Shown in pieces: positions 29,059 to 36,889 of a stretch of DNA of 64,000 bases. Position numbers and translations under genes: made by a program. The notes under the pieces were generated by a model. That model worked only from the letters and a program-made list of their open reading frames with translations, was not told the DNA's origin and ran no database searches. The stretch comes from Candidatus Dechloromonas phosphoritropha (GTDB lineage Bacteria > Pseudomonadota > Gammaproteobacteria > Burkholderiales > Rhodocyclaceae): the NCBI GenBank assembly GCA_016722705.1, contig JADKGN010000001.1, positions 868,001 to 932,000 of the forward strand, written 5' to 3'. The number at the start of each line of letters is the position of its first letter. The stretch's first letter is position 1.

Positions 29059-29838
29059 ATGGATATTGTTCAGTCCGAACTTGCCGATCACATCGGCACC
29101 ATCACCCTGAATCACAAGGAGAAGCTCAATGCCCTGTCGACCGAACTGGTTGGAGGGATAATCTCGGCGCTGAACGAATTCCGGCGCGACCACGCCCGCG
29201 TGGTCGTGCTGCGCGCCAAACCGGGGGCGAAGGTCTGGTCGGCCGGGCATGATGTCTGGGAATTGCCGGTGGATGGGCGCGACCCGCTGGGCTGGGACGA
29301 TCCGCTGCGTTCGCTGATCCGTGAAATCGAGATTTTTCCGGCGCCGGTGATCGCCATGATCGAAGGTTCGGTTTGGGGTGGTGCCTGCGAAACGATCTTC
29401 GCCTGCGACCTGATCGTTGCGTCACCGAACACCACCTTCGCCGTTACGCCCTCGCGGCTGGGCGTCCCGTACAACGTCAGCGGCGTGCTGACTTTCTTCA
29501 ACGCGGCGCCCTATCGCCTGGTCAAGGAAATGGCCTTCACCGCCAAGCCGATGAGCGCCCAGCGCGCCGAGCAGGTCGGCATGATCAATTACGTAATCGA
29601 CAACGACCGGATCGAGGAATTCACTTACGAGATGGCACGGGGAATCACGCAGAACGCCCCGTTGGCGATTTCCGTGATGAAGGACCAGTTGCGTATTCTC
29701 GCCGGGGCCCACCCGATGAGTCCACAGGGCTTCGAGCGGATTCAAGGTCTGCGTCGCGTGGTCTATGACAGTAACGACTACAAGGAAGGCATTCACGCCT
29801 TCAAGGAAAAGCGCAAACCGGTGTTCACCGGCACCTGA
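29059..29838 (+). CDS. scpB: Crotonase-family protein, methylmalonyl-CoA decarboxylase-like
   Basis: 259 aa, starting at 29059 with AGGAGAAG just upstream. Crotonase features include LNHKEKLNALSTELV, the oxyanion-hole segments SAGHDVWELP and IEGSVWGGACETIFACDLIVAS, and TPSRLGVPYNVSG. The GHDVWELP and WGGACE text matches methylmalonyl-CoA decarboxylase (ScpB/YgfG) better than enoyl-CoA hydratase, but the substrate rests on resemblance only. No mutase gene (scpA) is adjacent. Confidence 0.7.
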   Translation: MDIVQSELADHIGTITLNHKEKLNALSTELVGGIISALNEFRRDHARVVVLRAKPGAKVWSAGHDVWELPVDGRDPLGWDDPLRSLIREIEIFPAPVIAMIEGSVWGGACETIFACDLIVASPNTTFAVTPSRLGVPYNVSGVLTFFNAAPYRLVKEMAFTAKPMSAQRAEQVGMINYVIDNDRIEEFTYEMARGITQNAPLAISVMKDQLRILAGAHPMSPQGFERIQGLRRVVYDSNDYKEGIHAFKEKRKPVFTGT

Positions 29839-30026
29839 GTACCCACCAACCGGGGCGGGCAGCGATCGACTGGCTACCGGCGCGACTGGGTGAACAAGTG
29901 CTGGATGCGCTGGCAAAGGATGGAAAAGGCCGCATCGCCCGGTTCTGCCCAGCCGGTTTCGAACGCCATTCCAGCGTCCCGCGGTAATGGTATGCTTCCT
30001 GTTTACCCTGCCCATCCGAGTGATCG
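29839..30026. other. Intergenic, no gene seen
   Basis: Between the crotonase gene and the HD-GYP gene. No supported coding frame. It may hold the HD-GYP promoter, but no clear box was identified. Confidence 0.4.
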
Positions 30027-31247
30027 ATGCCCATCACGATCAACCTGAAAAGTGCCGTGCTTGCCGTCTCCGACGCCCTCGATCTCGTCGGGGTGAGCGA
30101 TTTTCAGCACGGCAAGCGCGTCGCCATGATTGCCCGCGAAACGGCGGCCCTGATGGGCCTGCCCGAAGCACGGCTGGACAACCTTGTTTTCGCCTGCCTG
30201 TTGCATGATCTGGGCGTTTCGTCCACCGTCGAGCATCGCCGACTGGTTTCGGACGATCCTTGTGTGGATAGACAGGCCCATTGCGAGCGGGCATTCCAAC
30301 TTCTGCAGCCCTTCACTCACCTGTCGCTGCTGGCCAATGCCATCCGCCACCACCACACGCCGTGGACCGATCTGCCGGCCGACCTGAGCGAGGCGGATGC
30401 CATCGACAGCAACCTGATCCAGTTGGCCGACCGGGTGGATAGGCTGGTGCTGCGGCACGGTCTGGAAAACCCGCTGTTCCACAGCACAGACATCTGCCGC
30501 GAGATCTCCGCGCTGGCGGGCGGCATTCTGCAGCCGGATGTAGTCGATGCCTTCCTCGCGGCAGCCGCGCGCGAGGCTTTCTGGATAGCGTTGGTGCCAC
30601 GCCACGTCCAGACCTACCTGAACGAGCTGGCGCTGCCCCAATGGGGAGTCACCATCGCGTTCCCGCAGTTCCGCCATGTGGCGTGCCTGGTGTCCAGCAT
30701 CGTCGATGCCAAGAGTCATTTCACTGCATCCCACTCGCTTGGCGTCGCGCAACTGTCGCGCTACCTCGGGGAGCGCATGGGCTTCGCGCCGGACTCGCTG
30801 GCCATGATGGAAATTGCCGGACTGATGCACGACATCGGCAAGCTCTGCGTGCCCGACGAGATCGTCGAAAAGCCGGCCCGGCTGACGGTCGCCGAATTCT
30901 CGGTCATGGAGCGACACAGCTTCGAGACCTACCAGATCCTGCGCCATGTCCCCGGGCTGGAGACCGTCGCCGAATGGGCGGCCTTCCACCACGAAGCGCT
31001 CAATGGCCACGGCTACCCGTTCCGCCGCTCGGCCGCAACCCTGGCACCCGAAGCGCGCATCGTCGCCGTCGCCGACGTCTTCCAGGCGCTGGCCCAGGTG
31101 CGTCCCTACCGCGGCGCGCAGAAGCTGGACGAAATTTCGCGTACCCTGGGAGAATTCGCCGGCGAGGGAATTCTCGACCCGGACATTGTCGCCCTCGCCT
31201 GCGATGACCTCGACAGCAGCTTGCGCGCCGCAACGCAAACCATCTAG
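30027..31247 (+). CDS. HD-GYP domain protein (c-di-GMP phosphodiesterase-like)
   Basis: 406 aa with two HD-type halves. The first (residues about 25-110) has HGKRVAMIARET and CLLHDLGVS. The second (about 225-400) has the full HD-GYP set: SHSLGVAQLSRYLGERMG, GLMHDIGKLCVPDEIV, ERHSFETYQIL, and AAFHHEALNGHGYPF with the GYP residues present. The cytoplasmic protein has no membrane segment or receiver domain. It likely hydrolyses cyclic di-GMP. The next gene starts 9 bp later and may be co-transcribed. Confidence 0.85.
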   Translation: MPITINLKSAVLAVSDALDLVGVSDFQHGKRVAMIARETAALMGLPEARLDNLVFACLLHDLGVSSTVEHRRLVSDDPCVDRQAHCERAFQLLQPFTHLSLLANAIRHHHTPWTDLPADLSEADAIDSNLIQLADRVDRLVLRHGLENPLFHSTDICREISALAGGILQPDVVDAFLAAAAREAFWIALVPRHVQTYLNELALPQWGVTIAFPQFRHVACLVSSIVDAKSHFTASHSLGVAQLSRYLGERMGFAPDSLAMMEIAGLMHDIGKLCVPDEIVEKPARLTVAEFSVMERHSFETYQILRHVPGLETVAEWAAFHHEALNGHGYPFRRSAATLAPEARIVAVADVFQALAQVRPYRGAQKLDEISRTLGEFAGEGILDPDIVALACDDLDSSLRAATQTI

Positions 31248-31256
31248 CCGTCACCG

Positions 31257-32624
31257 ATGACTGCCCGGACTCTGGCCTTCGTCGACCTCGAAACCACCGG
31301 CGCCACCGCCACCAGAGACCGCATCACCGAAATCGGCATCATCGAAGTGGATGAGGACGGCTCGGTGCGCGAGTGGCAGCAACTGGTCAACCCGGGCACC
31401 CGCATCCCGCCGTTCATCGAACAATTGACCGGGATCAGCAACGAACTGGTGGCCGCCGCCCCGGCCTTCGCCGATGTTGCCGACGAAACCCTGCGCCGGC
31501 TGGAAGGCCGGCTGTTCATCGCCCACAACGCGCGTTTCGATTATGGCTTCCTGAAGAACGAGTTCAAACGCCTCGGCGTCACCTTCCGGGCGCCAGTGCT
31601 ATGCACGGTCAAACTGTCGCGCACACTGTTCCCGGAACACAAGCGGCACAACCTGGATTCGCTGATCGAGCGTCACAACCTCGCCGCCAATGCCCGTCAC
31701 CGGGCGCTGGCCGATGCGCAACTGATCCGCCAATTCTGGCAAAAAATCCACGTCGACCGCAGCAATGACGAAATTGAAGCCGCGCTCAAGGCGCAGAACG
31801 CCCGCCCCAGCCTGCCGCCGCACCTTGACGCCGGCATCGTCGACGAGTTGCCCGACACACCCGGCGTTTACCTCTTCTACGCCGACAACAACCTGCCGCT
31901 CTATGTCGGCAAGGCCAGGGACATCCGCCAGCGCGTGCTCTCACATTTTTCGGCCGACCACGCTTCGGCCAGGGAAATGAACCTCGCCCAGCAGGTCAGG
32001 CGCATCGACTGGATCGAAACCGCCGGCGAAATCGGCGCCCTGCTCAAGGAGGCGGTGCTGGTCAAGCAACTGCAACCGACCCATAACCGCCAACTGCGCC
32101 GCAACGACGACATCTGTACCTGGATACTGGTCGACGAAGGGAACGGTTGGCTGCGCCCGGAACTCGTCGCGGCGCGCGATCTCGACTTCGGAATTCATGC
32201 TTCAGGCTACGGCCTGTTCAAGAGCGCCAGGGAAGCCGGCACGGTGCTACGGGCGCTGGCCGCCGAGCATAATCTGTGCGACGCACTGCTCGGTCTGGAA
32301 AAGAGCGCCCCCGGCAAACCGTGCTTCGGCTACCAGATCAAGCGCTGCTCGGGCGCCTGCGTCGGCGACGAACCGCCTACCAAACACACCTTGCGCCTGG
32401 TCGGCGCGCTGGCCCGGCTCAAGCTCGTTTCCTGGCCACTCAATGGTCCCGCGCTGATCCGTGAAGGTGACGAAGCCCACCTGATCGACGCCTGGCGTTA
32501 CCTCGGCACCGCCCGATCCGACGAGGAACTCTACGCCCTGCGTGCCGCCGGCCACCCGCCATTCGATCGCGACACTTACAAGATCCTCGTCAAATACGTC
32601 GTGAAGATGATTCCGCTATCGTGA
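31257..32624 (+). CDS. DnaQ-type exonuclease fused to a UvrC-like GIY-YIG nuclease
   Basis: 455 aa. The N-terminal 170 residues are a DEDDh 3'-5' exonuclease: FVDLETTGATATRDRITEIGI, FIAHNARFDYGFL, and HRALADAQLIRQF. From about residue 195 a GIY-YIG domain follows (DTPGVYLFYADNNLPLYVGKARDIRQRVLSHF), then a UvrC-like region with cysteines (FGYQIKRCSGACVGDE). This arrangement is known from a family annotated as DNA polymerase III epsilon subunit/Cho-like nuclease. It is probably a DNA repair nuclease and not part of the replicase. It directly precedes the CRISPR-Cas locus but is not a known component of it. Confidence 0.85.
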   Translation: MTARTLAFVDLETTGATATRDRITEIGIIEVDEDGSVREWQQLVNPGTRIPPFIEQLTGISNELVAAAPAFADVADETLRRLEGRLFIAHNARFDYGFLKNEFKRLGVTFRAPVLCTVKLSRTLFPEHKRHNLDSLIERHNLAANARHRALADAQLIRQFWQKIHVDRSNDEIEAALKAQNARPSLPPHLDAGIVDELPDTPGVYLFYADNNLPLYVGKARDIRQRVLSHFSADHASAREMNLAQQVRRIDWIETAGEIGALLKEAVLVKQLQPTHNRQLRRNDDICTWILVDEGNGWLRPELVAARDLDFGIHASGYGLFKSAREAGTVLRALAAEHNLCDALLGLEKSAPGKPCFGYQIKRCSGACVGDEPPTKHTLRLVGALARLKLVSWPLNGPALIREGDEAHLIDAWRYLGTARSDEELYALRAAGHPPFDRDTYKILVKYVVKMIPLS

Positions 32625-32726
32625 GCTCCGGCAGGCACTGACAACGCGACCAGGCCGGCAAGCCCCTGTCGCCGGAACCCGGCCGCAGAAATGATCAGGA
32701 CGAGACCGCCACGCCTGCGATGGACA

Positions 32727-32740
32727 CGGCAAGCTTGCCG
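32727..32740. promoter_or_regulatory. Palindrome upstream of cas2 (candidate operator)
   Basis: CGGCAAGCTTGCCG, a 14-bp perfect palindrome, lies 26 bp before a -10-like TATGAT (32767-32772), itself 6 bp from the cas2 ATG. The same 12-bp core with the same 26-bp spacing precedes cmr1 at 35462. No good -35 box is visible, which suits an activator-dependent promoter centred near -45. Confidence 0.45.
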
Positions 32741-32778
32741 CCGCCCGCCAGGCAGCTTCTCCTGCCTATGATATCCCC

Positions 32779-33066
32779 ATGCCAGCCCCAACCCGAACGC
32801 TTTACCTGATTTGCTACGACATCGCCAACCCGAGGCGCCTGAGTCGCGTTTTCCGTTTCCTGCGCGGCTACAGGATTGGCGGTCAAAAATCGTTTTTCGA
32901 GTGCTGGCTGACACCCGCCGAACTGCGCCACGTGCAGGTCGGGCTGATCCTGCGCATGAATCTTGACGAGGATCGCGCCCATCTGTTTCAGCTCGATCCA
33001 CGCCAGCAAACCACCTGCCTTGGGGCGGCCATGCCGCCGCACCAGGGCGCCTTCATGATTCTCTGA
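32779..33066 (+). CDS. cas2: CRISPR-associated Cas2 (first of two)
   Basis: 95 aa. The ferredoxin-like Cas2 pattern begins LYLICYDIANPRRLSRVFRFLRGY, with the conserved Asp after the first strand, then QKSFFECWLTPAELRHV. It forms the structural core of the Cas1-Cas2 integrase. There is no evident ribosome-binding site, and a -10-like TATGAT sits only 6 bp upstream, so the transcript may be leaderless or nearly so. cas1 follows 16 bp downstream. This sequence differs greatly from the second Cas2 at 34042. Confidence 0.9.
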   Translation: MPAPTRTLYLICYDIANPRRLSRVFRFLRGYRIGGQKSFFECWLTPAELRHVQVGLILRMNLDEDRAHLFQLDPRQQTTCLGAAMPPHQGAFMIL

Positions 33067-33082
33067 ATCGCGGCCCCGGAAC

Positions 33083-34045
33083 ATGACCAGCCTCTACGTC
33101 GACCGCAGAAATGTCGAACTCAAAGCCGATGGCGAAGCGCTCGTCTTCATCGAAAACGGCGAGCGGGTCGGCACCGTGCCGCTCCAGCCGCTCTCCCGCG
33201 TCTTTCTGCGCGGCGACATCAAGCTGAGCGCCAGCCTCCTCGGAAAACTCGGCGAGCATAACATCGGCGTCATCGTTCTTTCAGGGCGCAAGGGAACGCC
33301 CAGCCTGCTCCTCGGCCGCCCGCACAATGACGCCGCGCGACGGATCGCCCAATATCGCCTCTCGCTGGATGGCGACTATTGCCTCAAGTTTTCCCGGGCC
33401 ATCGTTGCCGCGAAACTCTCCGGACAACTCGAACTGATCCGCGAACGCCGTACCAGCGACCTGATGCACCGCTACCCGCTCAGCGTCTGCGAAAAGAGAA
33501 TCTCCGGCATGCTCGCCCGGGTCGATGCCCAGGAAAGCATTGCCACCTTGCGCGGCCTCGAAGGCGCGGCTGCCGCTGCCTATTTCGAAGCCCTCGCCGA
33601 AATCGTCCCGGCCAGCCTGAACTTTCACGGACGCAACCGCCAGCCGCCGCGTGACCCGCTCAACGCCGTCCTGTCGCTCACCTACACGCTGCTGCACGGC
33701 GAAGCCACACTTGCCCTGTATGGTGCCGGACTGGATCCGTTCATCGGGTTCTATCATTGCCTCGACTTTGGCCGTGAATCGCTCGCCTGCGATGTCATGG
33801 AAGTGCTGCGCCCGCAGGCCGACCGTTTTGCATTGATGCTGTTCCGCGACGGCACGCTCACCAGCGGCGACTTTTCCACTACCGAAAGCGGCTGCCTCCT
33901 CGGCAAGGCCGGCCGCGGCCGCTACTACGCCGCCTATGAAACGCGGGCCGAAACCTTCCGCCGCGAACTGGAGCAAGCCGTGCACGACATCGCGCACGCC
34001 GTCGCCGCCAACCCGGTGCTTCCTGTCCCCGGGGAAGGCGCATGA
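33083..34045 (+). CDS. cas1: CRISPR-associated endonuclease Cas1
   Basis: 320 aa, standard length. An N-terminal beta-domain (TSLYVDRRNVELKADGEALVF) is followed by a helical catalytic domain. The metal ligands are plausible at Glu in AAAAAYFEALAEIVP, His in YHCLDFGRESLA and Asp in ACDVMEVLRP. It integrates new spacers at the array. It overlaps the second cas2 by four bases (ATGA), so the three adaptation genes are one operon. Confidence 0.95.
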   Translation: MTSLYVDRRNVELKADGEALVFIENGERVGTVPLQPLSRVFLRGDIKLSASLLGKLGEHNIGVIVLSGRKGTPSLLLGRPHNDAARRIAQYRLSLDGDYCLKFSRAIVAAKLSGQLELIRERRTSDLMHRYPLSVCEKRISGMLARVDAQESIATLRGLEGAAAAAYFEALAEIVPASLNFHGRNRQPPRDPLNAVLSLTYTLLHGEATLALYGAGLDPFIGFYHCLDFGRESLACDVMEVLRPQADRFALMLFRDGTLTSGDFSTTESGCLLGKAGRGRYYAAYETRAETFRRELEQAVHDIAHAVAANPVLPVPGEGA

Positions 34046-34356
34046 GCCGCGCCTGGATCATCGGCTACGACATCAGCGACCCGCGCCGCCTCGGCCGCGT
34101 ACATCGGGCCATGGTCAATCGTGCCATGCCCATCGAATACAGCATCTTCCTGTTCATCGGCAACGAACGCCAGGTCGCCGAATGCCTTGCCACGGTCGAC
34201 ATGCTGATCGACGGCAAAACCGACGACGTGCGCTGCTACCCGTTGCCCTCCCGCGGGCTGCAGGAGCGTATCGGCCGCGCCACGCTGCCCGCAGGCATTC
34301 AATGGACCGGCCTGCCGGCAGCGCTCGCCTGCGCTTTCACCGGCAACGCGGCATAA
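34042..34356 (+). CDS. cas2: Second Cas2-like protein
   Basis: 104 aa: SRAWIIGYDISDPRRLGRVHRAMVNRAMPIEYSIFLFIGNERQ..., again with the Cas2 first strand and Asp (YDISDPRRL). The C-terminus is longer and distinct (GRATLPAGIQWTGLPAALACAFTG). It is translationally coupled to cas1. Two unlike Cas2 proteins around one Cas1 could form a mixed dimer or serve different functions; sequence alone cannot tell. Confidence 0.8.
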   Translation: MSRAWIIGYDISDPRRLGRVHRAMVNRAMPIEYSIFLFIGNERQVAECLATVDMLIDGKTDDVRCYPLPSRGLQERIGRATLPAGIQWTGLPAALACAFTGNAA

Positions 34357-34363
34357 TCCGGCC

Positions 34364-35458
34364 ATGCCACCCAAACGTATCCTGCTGGCGGTCACCGGCC
34401 TCTCACCGCAGATCGTCACCGAAACCCTCTATGCCCTGTGCGTTGCACAAGACCCCGCCTGGGTGCCCGATGAAATCCATCTCATCACCAGCCAGGAAGG
34501 CGCCGAACGCGCCCGGCTTTCCCTTCTCGACCCGACCGCCGGCCAGTTCCATGCGTTCTGTCGCGACTACCCGCAGGCCCTTGGCATCGCCTTCACCCCG
34601 GCGCACATTCACACCATCGCCGACCGCAACGGGAACCCGCTCTCCGACATCCGCACGCCTGAAGACAATGCACAGGCGGCGGATACGATCCATGCCCTGG
34701 TTAGCGAGTTCACCGCCGAGCCAGCCGGCGAACTCCATGTCTCGATTGCCGGTGGCCGCAAGACCATGGGCTTCTACCTCGGTTACTGTCTCTCGCTCGC
34801 CGCCCGGCCCCAGGACAAACTCTCGCACGTCCTTGTCTCCGACCCCTTCGAATCGCTGCCCGATTTCTACTACCCGCCCGCCGTGCCCTGCCTGCTGCAC
34901 ACTCGTGACGGCCGACCCATCCACACCGCCGACGCCCGCGTCATGCTCGCCGAAATCCCGTTTGTCCGTCTCCGCCCGCTGCTGCCGGCTGCCGCGCTGG
35001 CCACGCGACAAAGTTTCTCCGAGGCCGTCGCCGCCACCCAGGCGCATCTGGAAAAGCCGCAACTAAAAATCAATCTGGTGGGACGGCAAATTCATTGCGG
35101 TCGCCATGCCGTCAACCTGCCTCCGCAGTTGTTCGCGTGGTATGTCTGGCTTGCCCGACGCAACCGCGACGGCCTGCCACCAGTGCGCCACACCGACGCC
35201 GATCCGGGGGAATTTCTCGCCGCGTACGCGCAAGTGGTGGGCATTGACGCGGTCGACTACGAAAAAGCCGCCGAAATGCTGAAGAAGGAAAATGGCTTCA
35301 GCAAAGAGTTCTTTGAACAAAAGCGCGCCAAGATCAATCGCATCCTGAAAAACTCGCTGGGCCTCGCGGCCACGCCATACCTGATCGCCAGCCTCGGCCA
35401 GCGCCCGCTAACCCGTTACGGCTTGCTTTTGCAGGCGAATGAAATTCATTGGCAATGA
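34364..35458 (+). CDS. CARF protein, Cas_NE0113/SSO2081-like ring nuclease family
   Basis: 364 aa. The first 215 or so residues are a Rossmann-like CARF domain with the family opening RILLAVTGLSPQIVTETLYAL, HLITSQEGAERARLSLL and VSIAGGRKTMGFYLGYCLSLAA. This is the CRISPR-associated NE0113 family, now grouped with SSO2081-type ring nucleases that degrade cyclic tetra-adenylate. From about residue 230 there is an added helical C-terminal domain (HAVNLPPQLFAWYVWLARR...KKENGFSKEFFEQKRAKINRILKNSLG) that could be a winged helix. It probably switches off the cOA signal. Binding of the nearby palindromes by the C-terminal domain is only speculation. Confidence 0.8.
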   Translation: MPPKRILLAVTGLSPQIVTETLYALCVAQDPAWVPDEIHLITSQEGAERARLSLLDPTAGQFHAFCRDYPQALGIAFTPAHIHTIADRNGNPLSDIRTPEDNAQAADTIHALVSEFTAEPAGELHVSIAGGRKTMGFYLGYCLSLAARPQDKLSHVLVSDPFESLPDFYYPPAVPCLLHTRDGRPIHTADARVMLAEIPFVRLRPLLPAAALATRQSFSEAVAATQAHLEKPQLKINLVGRQIHCGRHAVNLPPQLFAWYVWLARRNRDGLPPVRHTDADPGEFLAAYAQVVGIDAVDYEKAAEMLKKENGFSKEFFEQKRAKINRILKNSLGLAATPYLIASLGQRPLTRYGLLLQANEIHWQ

Positions 35459-35461
35459 AGA

Positions 35462-35475
35462 TGGCAAGCTTGCCA
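35462..35475. promoter_or_regulatory. Palindrome upstream of cmr1 (candidate operator)
   Basis: TGGCAAGCTTGCCA, sharing the 12-bp core GGCAAGCTTGCC with the site before cas2. It is followed after 26 bp by TATCGT (35502-35507), and the cmr1 frame starts 20 bp further on. The matched spacing at both sites argues for a shared regulator. Confidence 0.45.
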
Positions 35476-35527
35476 GCATGATGACAGACGGGAAACTGGG
35501 GTATCGTTACGACTCAGGAATAATCCG

Positions 35528-36886
35528 ATGCGCGAAATGGAACGCACCAGCAACGAGTCACGGCTTCACGCAATAGACGCCCGGGTTGAGGGGCGCAACA
35601 TCACCCTACGACTGAGCAACGCCCAGCAGATCGTTTTTCCTGTAGATGACTTTCCGCTGCTGGCCTCGGCAAGCGCGGCACAGCTTGCACAAATCACCCT
35701 CCGGCTCAACGGCACCGCCCTGCGCTGGGAAGAGATTGACGAAGACATCTCGCTACGAGGCATCGTCACCCGTTACGGAAAAAAGAACATGATGCTGAAA
35801 AAAGAATTCAAGATTTGCCTCAACGCCCCGGCTTTTCTGGGCGATGCTGACCAAAAAGGCGTCTGGCGCACGCCGCCGATCAAGGCCATGTTGCGTGAAT
35901 GGTGGCGGGTGGCGGCGGCACCTGAGCAGGGTTATCGCCATGAACAACTGCGCCAGAATGAAGGCAAGCTGTTTGGCAATGCGTGGCTGGATGATGATTT
36001 TTCCAAAAGCCTGGTGCGATTGGCACTGGAACATTGGCATGCAGGGAAAATGACCGCTTTGGACAACGATCCCAAAGTGACGCACCCGGAAGTCAAGTTT
36101 CCCGTTGGCAGTCAACTTTACCTTGGCTACGGCCCGCTCATTTTCCAGCAAGGCGTAAAGCTCAAAAACGGCGCAGCCCTGCAAGCCAATGAAACCAACA
36201 CCCTCAGCCTTGCCTATCCGGACGACCCCACACAGAAAATAGAACAAACCCTGCAACTCATCGACTGGTTTGGCACGCTCGGCGGGCGTTCACGCAATGG
36301 CTGGGGTTCGCTCAGTTTGTCGGGACAAAGCACCTTAACCCGGCAACATGGCACGCTCACCGGCGTGCTGCGCCCCTTGGACGACTGCCTGAAACTCGAT
36401 TGGCCACACGCCATCGGCCAGGACAGCGAAGGCCCGTTGATCTGGGAAAGCAGCGCGTCCTTCAGCGACTGGCAAGCGGCGATGAAGTTTCTGGCGCAAA
36501 CCAAGATTGGGTTTCGGACGCAGGAAAGTATTTCATTCAAGAATGGCATTCCACACCCTAACGAAGGCAAGCGAAAAAACAACTGGCAGTTGCACCGCCA
36601 ACCGGAGGAGCGTCACTTGCTTGCATATCCGGTTACGCACCATGAGGTTAGCAAACAGAGGCAACGTGGCGATGAGAAACCAGATTGGGGCGACGGGCGT
36701 CTCGTCAACCAACTCCGCTTCAAACTTTTCCGCGATGCAGCCGGCCAACTCCGCACCCGCATTTACCACACGCCGCACGCCTGCCCGTTGCCCACGACTA
36801 TGAGTGCAGCCCAACAAGTCGCCGTCTGGCAAACCGTCCACCGTTGGCTAGACCAGCAAGCCACGCTCACCCGCCTCGGAGCCTGA
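35528..36886 (+). CDS. cmr1: DUF2442 domain fused to Cmr1 (type III-B RAMP)
   Basis: 452 aa. Residues about 1-85 match the DUF2442 pattern (ITLRLSNAQQIVFPVDDFPLLASASAAQLAQ then LRWEEIDEDISLRGIV), a small domain usually encoded beside DUF4160 or toxin-like genes. Residues from about 88 (MMLKKEFKICLNAPAFLGDADQKGVWRTPPIKAMLREWWR) are Cmr1, with the glycine-rich RAMP segment FGTLGGRSRNGWGSL. Two adjacent internal ATGs (35789, 35792) mark where an ordinary cmr1 would start, so a second short product is possible. Cmr1 caps the 3' end of the Cmr backbone. cas10 follows 3 bp later. Confidence 0.85.
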   Translation: MREMERTSNESRLHAIDARVEGRNITLRLSNAQQIVFPVDDFPLLASASAAQLAQITLRLNGTALRWEEIDEDISLRGIVTRYGKKNMMLKKEFKICLNAPAFLGDADQKGVWRTPPIKAMLREWWRVAAAPEQGYRHEQLRQNEGKLFGNAWLDDDFSKSLVRLALEHWHAGKMTALDNDPKVTHPEVKFPVGSQLYLGYGPLIFQQGVKLKNGAALQANETNTLSLAYPDDPTQKIEQTLQLIDWFGTLGGRSRNGWGSLSLSGQSTLTRQHGTLTGVLRPLDDCLKLDWPHAIGQDSEGPLIWESSASFSDWQAAMKFLAQTKIGFRTQESISFKNGIPHPNEGKRKNNWQLHRQPEERHLLAYPVTHHEVSKQRQRGDEKPDWGDGRLVNQLRFKLFRDAAGQLRTRIYHTPHACPLPTTMSAAQQVAVWQTVHRWLDQQATLTRLGA

Positions 36887-36889
36887 TCC

